NCBI GenBank assembly: GCA_900555165.1
Contig: USKE01000144.1
Location: 1-5,894 of the forward strand
Length of the DNA: 5,894 nt
Direction: 5' to 3'
From: an uncultured Porphyromonadaceae bacterium
Lineage (GTDB): Bacteria > Bacteroidota > Bacteroidia > Bacteroidales > Muribaculaceae
How positions within the stretch are numbered: the first letter of the stretch is position 1; every line of letters begins with the position of its first letter. The notes beneath the pieces are model-generated. The model made no database searches, was not told the DNA's origin, and worked only from the letters and a program-made list of their open reading frames with translations. This document shows positions 1 to 5,894 of the stretch, piece after piece. A program made the position numbers and the translations under genes.

Positions 1-1033
1 TGGCGTGGCCGCCGGCGGGGCGCTGGTAAGGGATGCCGTATTCGTCGAGCAGTCCGGCCAGGAACTGCACCTGGTGTATGCGGGTGTTCAGGTTGTCGAA
101 CTCGGTATTTTCGTCGAGCCCCACGGCCAGAGCCTCCATGTCACGGCCGTTCATGCCGCCGTAGGTGAGGTAACCCTCGAAGGGGATGACGAACTTCTTG
201 GCTGCCTCGTACCAGTCGGCGTGGCGGGTGGCAATGAAACCGCCCATGTTGACGATGGCGTCTTTCTTGGCCGACATGGTCATGGCGTCGGCCAGGTCGA
301 ACATGTCGTGCACGATCTCTTTTATGGTGCGGTCGGCCTGTCCCTCCTCACGGGTCTTGATGAAGTAGGCGTTTTCGGCAAAACGGGCCGAGTCGAACAC
401 CAGCCGTTTGCCGTATTTGTCGCAGACGGCGCGTACCTGGCGCAGATTTTCGAGCGAAACGGGCTGTCCGCCGGCGGTGTTGTTGGTTATGGTCACGATT
501 ACGAAAGGTACCTTGTCGGCCGATTCGGCCAGCGCCTTGTCGAGGCGTTCGATGTCTACGTTCCCCTTGAACGGATGCTCAAGCTGGGTGTCCTTGGCCT
601 CGGCTATGGTGCAGTCGAGGGCCGTGGCGCGGCGCGACTCGATGTGCCCCTTGGTGGTGTCGAAGTGCGAGTTGCCCGGCACTATGTCGCCCTCGTGGAC
701 CAGGGCCGAGAAGAGCACGTTTTCGGCGGCACGCCCCTGGTGTGTTGGCATCACGAACTCGAAACCGGTAAGGCGGTTTATCATGTCGCGCATGCGGAAA
801 AACGAGCGGGCGCCGGCATAGCTCTCGTCGCCCATCATCATGGCGCTCCACTGGCGGTCGCTCATGGCGCCTGTGCCCGAGTCGGTGAGCAGGTCGATAT
901 AGACCCGTTCGGCCGGGAGCTGGAAAACATTGTAGTGTGACTCGCGTATCCACTGTTCGCGTTCGGCGCGTGTGCTGGTGCGGATAGGCTCGACCATCTT
1001 TATGCGCCACGATTCGGCAAAAGGAAGTTCCAT
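1..1033 (-). CDS. tnaA: Tryptophanase (L-tryptophan indole-lyase), 3' end outside window
   Basis: This is a PLP-dependent beta-eliminating lyase of the tryptophanase/tyrosine phenol-lyase family. Tryptophanase splits L-tryptophan into indole, pyruvate and ammonia in the cytoplasm. About 344 codons are present; family members have roughly 455-470 residues, so about 115 C-terminal residues lie beyond the left edge. The start is the ATG at 1033-1031, giving MELPFAESWRIKMVEP, which aligns with family N-termini. Visible family motifs are YIDLLTDSGTGAMSD, MMMGDESYAG, PTHQGRAAEN, ITNNTAGGQPVS, DSARFAENAYFIK and MSAKKDA. In the last motif Lys257 is the expected PLP Schiff-base lysine and Lys256 its conserved neighbour. 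FDTTKGH matches tryptophanase (FDTTQGH in E. coli) better than tyrosine phenol-lyase (FTTTRYH), which favours TnaA. Other substrate-determining residues are in the missing part, so tyrosine phenol-lyase is not strictly excluded. The gene is divergent from the LRR gene and has its own promoter. No permease gene is visible. Confidence 0.95.
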   Translation of the reverse strand, partial: MELPFAESWRIKMVEPIRTSTRAEREQWIRESHYNVFQLPAERVYIDLLTDSGTGAMSDRQWSAMMMGDESYAGARSFFRMRDMINRLTGFEFVMPTHQGRAAENVLFSALVHEGDIVPGNSHFDTTKGHIESRRATALDCTIAEAKDTQLEHPFKGNVDIERLDKALAESADKVPFVIVTITNNTAGGQPVSLENLRQVRAVCDKYGKRLVFDSARFAENAYFIKTREEGQADRTIKEIVHDMFDLADAMTMSAKKDAIVNMGGFIATRHADWYEAAKKFVIPFEGYLTYGGMNGRDMEALAVGLDENTEFDNLNTRIHQVQFLAGLLDEYGIPYQRPAGGHA

Positions 1034-1140
1034 GGTGTCTGTAGGTGAAAGGTAGAAATATTCGGGTGATTGATTCTTTTCTTGTCAATTGCTTGTGTGT
1101 CAAGCGTGCGGAACGCATAACAGCATATTATGCACCTCCG
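1034..1140 (-). promoter_or_regulatory. tnaA 5' leader with hairpins and a possible 8-codon leader ORF
   Basis: About 107 nt separate the predicted transcription start (near 1140) from the tnaA ATG. Reading the minus strand, the leader opens with GGAGGT, then a perfect 11-nt palindrome GCATA-A-TATGC (1123-1133). A mini-ORF follows at 1126-1100, encoding MLLCVPHA and a TGA stop. Two small hairpins can form: GCATAA/TTATGC with a 7-nt loop, and GCTTG/CAAGC with a 5-nt loop (1091-1105). No U-tract follows these hairpins, so they do not look like a complete intrinsic attenuator. The mini-ORF has no tryptophan codon, unlike E. coli tnaC. The tnaA ATG itself has no Shine-Dalgarno sequence, as is normal in Bacteroidota. 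Any regulatory role is inferred. Confidence 0.35.
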
Positions 1141-1143
1141 GGG

Positions 1144-1174
1144 CAAAGATAGCTATTCACCCCGTGATTTCAAA
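1144..1174 (-). promoter_or_regulatory. Bacteroidota-type promoter for tnaA
   Basis: On the minus strand a -7 element TATCTTTG (1151-1144) matches the consensus TAnnTTTG exactly. A -33 element TTTG (1174-1171) lies upstream with a 19-bp gap, inside the 19-21 bp range known for the primary sigma factor of Bacteroides. The predicted start of transcription is around 1140. Both elements are exact and the orientation fits tnaA, so this is a strong call from sequence alone. Confidence 0.8.
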
Positions 1175-1183
1175 GCGCCCCCT

Positions 1184-1240
1184 GCATGTTCTTCAGCACA
1201 TTCGCATGTGCATTGGCATGGGTGGCATGCGTCATGCGTC
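1184..1240. repeat. Cluster of GCATG/CATGC words between the divergent promoters
   Basis: Between the two -33 elements the short word GCATG occurs at 1184, 1204, 1216 and 1225, and CATGC recurs at 1233. The stretch also holds a perfect inverted repeat GCACAT-TCGC-ATGTGC (1196-1211) and a direct tandem duplication of ATGCGTC (1227-1233 and 1234-1240). The density is higher than expected for about 57 bp, and the position suits binding sites for a regulator acting on one or both promoters. No known operator is recognised. Confidence 0.4.
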
Positions 1241-1273
1241 AATTTCAGCCTGTGGAAAATAAATACAAAAAAT

Positions 1274-1305
1274 ATTGCGGGATAGTTGGAAAAACTGTAT
1301 CTTTG
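1274..1305 (+). promoter_or_regulatory. Bacteroidota-type promoter for the LRR protein gene
   Basis: A -7 element TATCTTTG (1298-1305) matches TAnnTTTG exactly. A near-consensus -33 element ATTG (1274-1277) sits 20 bp upstream, preceded by an A-rich stretch (1256-1272). Transcription would start near 1309-1312, giving a 5' leader of about 47-50 nt before the ATG at 1359. This placement makes the upstream TTG at 1286 unusable as a start, because it would lie outside the transcript. The -7 octamer is identical to that of the divergent tnaA promoter. Confidence 0.75.
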
Positions 1306-1358
1306 TGGTTTAAGTGTACTTACTAATACTATAAACAAGTTTTGCAACAATACCAATC

Positions 1359-3490
1359 ATGAACAAAATCAAACTCCTGGGGATAGCTCTGGGGCTTGTG
1401 TCATTTGCCGCCCCCCCCCCCTCGCGCATGCGCAGAAATGGGTGCCGCTGACATCCTTTAAAGACAAGACGTTCCAGACCTATCTGTCAACGGCTTACAA
1501 GTCGTCGCTCAGCACCGACAAAACACAGATAAACGTGCTTAACATCACGTCTGTCAATCTTTCAAGTGAAACATACCGGGCCATTGTGACTCTTGACGGG
1601 GTCAAGGAACTGGTAAACCTGAAATACCTTTATCTTCCCGGCAAAGGATCTTCAAAAAAAGCTTTTTCATTGAAATCGGTTGATGTCAGTGAAATGACAC
1701 AACTCGAGATTATCGACAACGGCTCATACGTATCGTGCAAGACATCTACCGACGCCAACGGTTTCATCGAGGCAACATCATCGTCGTCAGGCGGTACGGG
1801 CATCGGCTCTATAGAGCTTGAGGAACTTGTGGCCGAAAACTGCCCGAAACTGAAATATGTGGCGGCCGGCGGTTCAAAATATGGAAAGCTCAAGACCGTG
1901 CGTCTGGAAGGCTCAACTAACCTCGAGGCTCTCTATCTTGGCAATACCGCCATTACCTCGCTCGATGTCAGCGGTTTTCCGAAACTTGCGAACAAACTCA
2001 AGACAACCGGCACGAGCGGCAGCTATACGACAAGCAGCGCCAATACTCTGGCAAATTTCGCCCTTGCAAGCTGTCAGGAACTGACAGATCTGACCTTAGG
2101 CGGGCATACCGGATGGGAGGCACTGGCGCTTACGTCGTGCCCCGAGATCGAGACCCTTGACATCAGCGGCCTTACCGGGCTTGTGCATTTCGCCTACAAG
2201 TCATATTCATCGAGTTCGGCTACCAGCGGAATCATGCGTGGCGCCGGAAAACTGAGCGATATCGTCTTTGCCGAGGAATATCCGTCAATGAAGACGTTCT
2301 ATCTGTATCAGAACAGCATGCGCTCGCTTGACACCTCAAGTTTCGAGAAAACCGTGACGAGTTTCGTGGCCCGCAGCGGTTATCTTAAAAAACTTGACGT
2401 GACGCGACTTACAAAGGCCACGGCCATCGACGTGTCTTTCAACTGCCTCTATGATATTGCCCTTCCCGCCAACAAGGCATGCAAGGGTTTCTATTTCAAA
2501 TATAACCGCGCCGTGACGATGCCTTATCCGGGTGATACTCACAAGAGCATCGCCACTACCAGCAACGGCGATTATCACGAAAACATCCGTAACGTTGGCC
2601 GCGTGATGCGCTACAAGGTGTTCGACGACCCGTCGATGCTCCAGTATGTGATGACTGAGGATGATACCCAGGCAAACCGCAAGGATTACTATGCACCGCA
2701 GGGCGGCCATTTCGGCAAAGAGGAGGATGGCGAGGATCCCTGCTACTTCTATTTCGACAACGAGTATGTGACCGGCAAATACTGGATGTATTTTCCGAAT
2801 ACCTACGCCACTACTGGCACGAACAAGGGCAAACCGTCGTCAATAGTAAGCTATGCCCTGTTCACGATGTCACGCGACTATCCCGACCGGTATGACGTGG
2901 GTGACTTCTATCTTGCCGGTGACTTCAACAACTGGGCGCCGGGCGAGGAGTATCGTTTCACACTCACCGGAACGTTCGAGGACGGTATGTATGAACTCGA
3001 TATGCCCGGCGTTTCGGTAAACGGCAGTTTCAGAATCTGGAACGCGCCTCTCGAAAAGGATGCCAATCTGAATTTCGGCGGTCATGGCTCCGACAAATAT
3101 GTATGGGGCGACCAGTTTCCGATAAATGATGCCGACAGCCACATCTTCTTTAACGCCGAACACAACTACATGCTCGGTGATGACCGCGCCGTGCATTACA
3201 CCACCAATCCGAATTCCGACTGGTCGCGCCAGATCGCGTCGCCGCATTTCTATATGCAGTACAAGCCTGAGTCGGAAGGGACGTCGCCTGCCGACGGTGG
3301 CAATTATCTGAAACTGTATTCAGGCGTGATTACCGGAATCGACGGTGTGGCGACTGACGCCGATGCCGACGCTCTGGCTGAATATTATAACCTGCAGGGA
3401 ATCCGCGTCGATATAGACCGTGCCGACAAGGGTGTGTATATCCGCCGCCAGGGCAACCGTGCCGAAAAGGTAGTTGCCGGTGGCCGCTGA
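1359..3490 (+). CDS. Exported leucine-rich-repeat protein with carbohydrate-binding-like module; out of frame at a C11 tract
   Basis: Translation from the ATG at 1359 gives a typical signal peptide (charged NKIK, then hydrophobic LLGIALGLVSF). At the poly-C run (1411-1421) it leaves the main frame and stops at 1449-1451 after 30 codons. The main frame is open from 1421 to the TGA at 3488-3490. With 12 C the product would be 710 residues, with a signal-peptidase site LAHA|QKW. On that numbering, residues ~64-371 hold irregular leucine-rich repeats of the Bacteroidota extracellular kind (LYLGNTAITSLDVSGFPKL, LTDLTL, IETLDISGLTGL, LKKLDVTRL). Residues ~515-580 resemble a glycogen/starch-binding E-set module (FYLAGDFNNWAPGEEY, then FRIWN). 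Residues ~673-706 form a sorting-like tail (EYYNLQGIRV, KGVYIRRQG). The likely place is the cell surface or exterior; LRRs suggest binding to protein or glycan, but the ligand is unknown. The first in-frame ATG inside the body is far downstream, so the present sequence should yield no exported protein. Confidence 0.8.
1411..1421 (+). repeat. Homopolymeric C11 tract in a signal-peptide coding region
   Basis: Eleven consecutive C residues follow GCCG within the signal-peptide codons of the LRR gene. In the frame of the 1359 ATG they read Ala-Pro-Pro-Pro and then run into TCG CGC and a stop at 1449. The mature frame begins with CTC at 1421. Twelve C (AAPPPLAHAQ) or nine C (AAPPLAHAQ) would restore one continuous reading frame. 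Poly-C/G tracts of this length are classic slipped-strand mutation sites in other bacteria. It may instead be a homopolymer miscall. Confidence 0.9.
1424..1433. repeat. Perfect 10-bp palindrome just after the C tract
   Basis: GCGCATGCGC is its own reverse complement and starts three bases after the last C of the tract. It encodes part of the AHAQ cleavage region in the mature frame. It could extrude or stall polymerase and so promote slippage next door, but palindromes of this size also arise by chance in GC-rich coding DNA. Confidence 0.5.
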
Positions 3491-3517
3491 TGCACAGATG
3501 CCCGTTTCATAAAGTGT

Positions 3518-3555
3518 ACAAAAATAGCCGCGTCATCTGATGCGGCTATTTTTGT
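3518..3555. terminator. Bidirectional intrinsic terminator between convergent genes
   Basis: A perfect 14-bp inverted repeat (ACAAAAATAGCCGC at 3518-3531 and its complement at 3542-3555) encloses a 10-nt loop. The GC-rich core GCCGC/GCGGC is flanked by A5 on the left and T5 on the right, so RNA from either strand forms a hairpin followed by a U-run. It lies 27 bp after the LRR gene stop and 19 bp beyond the protease gene stop on the other strand, so it suits both transcripts. Confidence 0.9.
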
Positions 3556-3574
3556 GTGGGGGTGTCGGGGCGGG

Positions 3575-5893
3575 TCAGCGCAGGATTTCCTTGGTGACAC
3601 GGGTTCCGCGGCGCACGATGTAGATGCCGGCAGCCGGGGCGGTGACGCGGCGCCCGGTGAGGTCGAAGTATTCGGTCTCAGAGGCAGGTGTGTCGGTGCC
3701 GATGACGGTGATGGCCGAGGTGTCGTTGATTGTCACAGTCTGCCACGGGGTCCAGCGGCTCTCGGTGGCGACGGCCGGATTGACGGGCACTGTCTTCACG
3801 CGCCAGTCGTAGGTGGCGCCGGGAGTAAGGCCGGTTACCGTGTATCTTGTGTCGGTAATCCCTTCGAACAGGAGCGAATCGTTGCTGTCGGCGAGCATGG
3901 CCGGTGTCTGTGCGGCAGCGTCAGAGGCGTCGCCCGAGTAGATGCGGATCCAGTGCAGGATGGCGCGTTTCTTCTTTTCGGTCGATTCCACGGCCACGCT
4001 GTAGTTCGCGGGCGTGCAGTTCTCGAATTTCACGATGTATGTGGCGGTCGAGGCGCTCAGGGTGAGGGGTTCTGTCTGGAGTCCCGAGCCGTCGGCGTCG
4101 CAGAGCAGTACGTTAAGCTCTACGTCGGTGTCGTTCGAGTATGCGTTGGCCGAGATGGCGACGGAAATCATCCCCTCGCCGGTATATGAGAATTCGGGCG
4201 ATATGACACCTCCGAGCTGTTTGTTTGACCCCAGGCGCAAGCCTCCGCCGGCCTCGATCTCGGCATATCCTTCGGTGTCCCATGTATTGGTGGCGGAAAA
4301 ATCGGCCTCGGCGATGAGGGTGGTCACGGTCTCGGTGTGCGGGCGCACCTCAAGGGTATAGGTGACGTCGGTGTCGGCGGTGACAGCGGGCCAGTGCGGG
4401 GTGAAACCGTTGTCGGTCACCTGCATCGATTCGTTGGTGGGCGCATTGGCGCCTGTGAGGTCCGGTGCCGGGAGTTCGGCCGAGGCACCCTCCATGAAAG
4501 TGCATGTGACTATGCCGGTGGCGCTGTCGCGGATGATGTTGGTGATGGGCTTGCCAAGCTTGCCCCCCGAGTTGAGGGTGGCGGCGGGGGATGTGTTGTC
4601 GGTGAAGGCGTTCTTGCCGCCATAGGGGAACAGGTCGGTCGACTCGGTGTAATCGTCACGTCGGTTGTCGGCGCAGACGATTGCCATGCCCAGCGGATTC
4701 TGCGAGTTCACCCAGTTGTAATCCCAGTTCTCGCGATTGTATGTCACGTGATATATCATCAGGCCCTCGTCGGTCATGTACTGGTCCCAGCCCTGACGGT
4801 TGCGGTTTTCGATCACATAGTATTCGTCGGGGCTTTTGCCGGTGAGGCGGTAGGCCACGTCGGTGTCGGCGCTCTTCTGGTTGAATACGGGCAGGGTGAG
4901 TGTCGAGCCGGGTACAGGTTCGGGAATCTCGTCGATCCAGCCCATGGTGAGCTTGTCGTAGGCCGAGTATCCCAGCGGGGTGTAGCCGCTGTCGTTGTAG
5001 GCGCCATAGTCCATGAGCGACCATGAGCCCATGCCGTAATATTCCACGCGGCCGGTGCTGTAATAGTCGGGCAGCCCCAGACAGTGCGAGAACTCGTGTG
5101 CGAAAGTGCCGATGCCGTCGATGCGCGATGTGCTGCTGCCGTTCAGCTCGTTGAATACGGCGAAGTTGTTGATGCCGACGCCGCCGATGGTGATGGGCTT
5201 GCTGTACTCGGAAGACGTGAGGTTCCACTGGCAGGGCCACACCGTGTTGGCTATGCCTGACTGGGCCTCGCCGTTGCCGGCGTAGATGAAGATTACCACG
5301 TCGCAGTTGCCGTCGCCGTCGTTGTCATAGAGCGAATAGTCAATGTCGGTGGCCAGTGTGCATCCTTCGGCCACCATCTCTCCCACGCGGCGGTCGTTGC
5401 CGTTCGAGTCATTGCCGCCGTAATATGCGCGGTTCTGCGACAGGTGGTAGGGGCCGTAGACATCGAATTGCGGACGGAAACGTCCGTTCGAGTTGTCAAG
5501 GAAGTACTGGCGTCCGCTTTTCTCGCCGGTCTGGAAGGAATCGGTGAATGTAGCCTTGGCATCGTCGCCCTGGGTGAAGGGGCGGTCGGTGTAGTCGACC
5601 AGGATCACGGGGATGCGGATGTCGCCCAGCGAGCCGATACAGAAGTCATAGAGCTTGTCGGATGTGCCCATGCGGTGTGCGGGCGCCCCTTTCGGTCGGG
5701 TCATGCCGCGGCTGCGCGTCATTGCGCGGGCCGCTGCGCGTTTCCTGATTTCGGCGGGGTCGGCAGTCACGGCACGTCCCTGCGCGTCGAGGGTATAACA
5801 GCGGCCGTCGGTCGCGGTGTAATAATGTGCGAATTCATCGCCGGCAAGAGTGGCCTCTACTGTCCCGCCGGCGGCGGGAGGGGGCCCCCACAC
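3575..5893 (-). CDS. Secreted M6-family zinc metalloprotease, 5' end outside window
   Basis: 772 codons are visible, ending at the TGA at 3577-3575. The frame is open to the right edge. The only start candidate there is a GTG at 5893-5891 with no signal peptide after it, so the true start and export signal probably lie outside the window. The N-terminal ~60 residues (ATLAGDEFAHYYTATDGR) resemble M6 propeptide regions. The catalytic domain has the zinc motif HEFSHCLGLPD (His266, Glu267, His270, Asp276), a Met-turn-like WSLMDYG (Met294), and a likely calcium-binding YDNDGDGNCD (189-198). Residues ~473-520 and ~675-724 look like two halves of one fibronectin type III fold. Between them (~525-655) is a beta-rich region that may be an inserted jelly-roll domain. 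The tail EYFDLTGRRV...AGIYIVRRG (741-763) resembles the end of the neighbouring LRR protein and suggests export to the surface. Family members are extracellular endopeptidases, immune inhibitor A being the best known; the substrate here is unknown. Confidence 0.9.
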   Translation of the reverse strand: MWGPPPAAGGTVEATLAGDEFAHYYTATDGRCYTLDAQGRAVTADPAEIRKRAAARAMTRSRGMTRPKGAPAHRMGTSDKLYDFCIGSLGDIRIPVILVDYTDRPFTQGDDAKATFTDSFQTGEKSGRQYFLDNSNGRFRPQFDVYGPYHLSQNRAYYGGNDSNGNDRRVGEMVAEGCTLATDIDYSLYDNDGDGNCDVVIFIYAGNGEAQSGIANTVWPCQWNLTSSEYSKPITIGGVGINNFAVFNELNGSSTSRIDGIGTFAHEFSHCLGLPDYYSTGRVEYYGMGSWSLMDYGAYNDSGYTPLGYSAYDKLTMGWIDEIPEPVPGSTLTLPVFNQKSADTDVAYRLTGKSPDEYYVIENRNRQGWDQYMTDEGLMIYHVTYNRENWDYNWVNSQNPLGMAIVCADNRRDDYTESTDLFPYGGKNAFTDNTSPAATLNSGGKLGKPITNIIRDSATGIVTCTFMEGASAELPAPDLTGANAPTNESMQVTDNGFTPHWPAVTADTDVTYTLEVRPHTETVTTLIAEADFSATNTWDTEGYAEIEAGGGLRLGSNKQLGGVISPEFSYTGEGMISVAISANAYSNDTDVELNVLLCDADGSGLQTEPLTLSASTATYIVKFENCTPANYSVAVESTEKKKRAILHWIRIYSGDASDAAAQTPAMLADSNDSLLFEGITDTRYTVTGLTPGATYDWRVKTVPVNPAVATESRWTPWQTVTINDTSAITVIGTDTPASETEYFDLTGRRVTAPAAGIYIVRRGTRVTKEILR

Positions 5894-5894
5894 C

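Noticed and set aside
5..940. Long plus-strand open frame opposite tnaA
   Set aside because: It is the antisense shadow of a clearly conserved tryptophanase frame; GC-rich codon bias removes stops on the other strand, and the translation has no recognisable domain.
579..1118. Minus-strand 179-codon frame overlapping the tnaA start
   Set aside because: It runs out of frame through conserved tryptophanase codons and gives an Arg/His-rich sequence typical of a shifted-frame artefact.
1144..1305. Possible invertible promoter segment bounded by CAAAGATA and TATCTTTG
   Set aside because: The 8-bp inverted repeat is fully explained by two divergent -7 boxes. The flanks do not extend the match, and known Bacteroidales invertible sites are longer.
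1359..3490. Plain decayed pseudogene
   Set aside because: The only lesion is at the C tract; the remaining ~690 codons, promoter, signal peptide and terminator are intact, which fits a reversible switch or miscall better than decay. It is not formally excluded.
3554..5026. Plus-strand frames opposite the metalloprotease (3554-4189 and 4337-5026)
   Set aside because: Both are shadows of the M6 protease coding strand, starting within or just after the terminator and lacking a promoter.
1..5894. CRISPR array, tRNA/rRNA gene, insertion sequence or attachment site
   Set aside because: No spaced direct repeats of suitable length, no cloverleaf or rRNA sequence, no transposase or integrase motifs and no terminal inverted repeats were seen.

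Overview
The window looks like chromosomal DNA from a gut-type member of the order Bacteroidales. A Muribaculaceae- or Prevotella-like host is my guess from the protein style and the fairly GC-rich coding DNA. Two intergenic promoters match the Bacteroidota consensus (TTTG, a 19-21 bp gap, then TAnnTTTG). The coding genes have no clear Shine-Dalgarno sequence. Both exported proteins end in a short tail of the type common in this phylum (xYxLxGxRV...GxYIxRxG).

Layout: (1) Positions 1-1033, minus strand, hold the first ~344 codons of a tryptophanase (tnaA), cut by the left edge. (2) Positions 1034-1358 are a divergent control region. It has a tnaA promoter on the minus strand with a ~107-nt leader, a promoter with the same -7 octamer on the plus strand, and a cluster of GCATG-type repeats between them. 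(3) Positions 1359-3490, plus strand, encode a large exported leucine-rich-repeat protein with a carbohydrate-binding-like module and a sorting-like tail. Its signal peptide and mature body lie in different frames, separated by a run of eleven C residues (1411-1421). (4) Positions 3518-3555 form a symmetric hairpin that can terminate both converging transcripts. (5) Positions 3575-5893, minus strand, encode an M6-family (immune inhibitor A-like) zinc metalloprotease with an Fn3-like C-terminal region and a similar tail, cut at its N-terminus by the right edge.

The most interesting feature is the C11 tract inside the signal-peptide coding region. As written, translation from the ATG at 1359 stops after 30 codons. 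Adding one C, or removing two, would join an ordinary signal peptide (cleavage predicted at AHA|Q) to a ~680-residue mature protein. The best reading is a candidate slipped-strand ON/OFF switch for a secreted or surface LRR protein, seen here in the OFF state. A homopolymer sequencing error is the main alternative.

The three genes do not form one operon. tnaA and the LRR gene diverge from a shared control region, and the LRR and protease genes converge on a shared terminator. Any functional link, for example between surface adhesion, proteolysis and amino-acid catabolism to indole, is conjecture.
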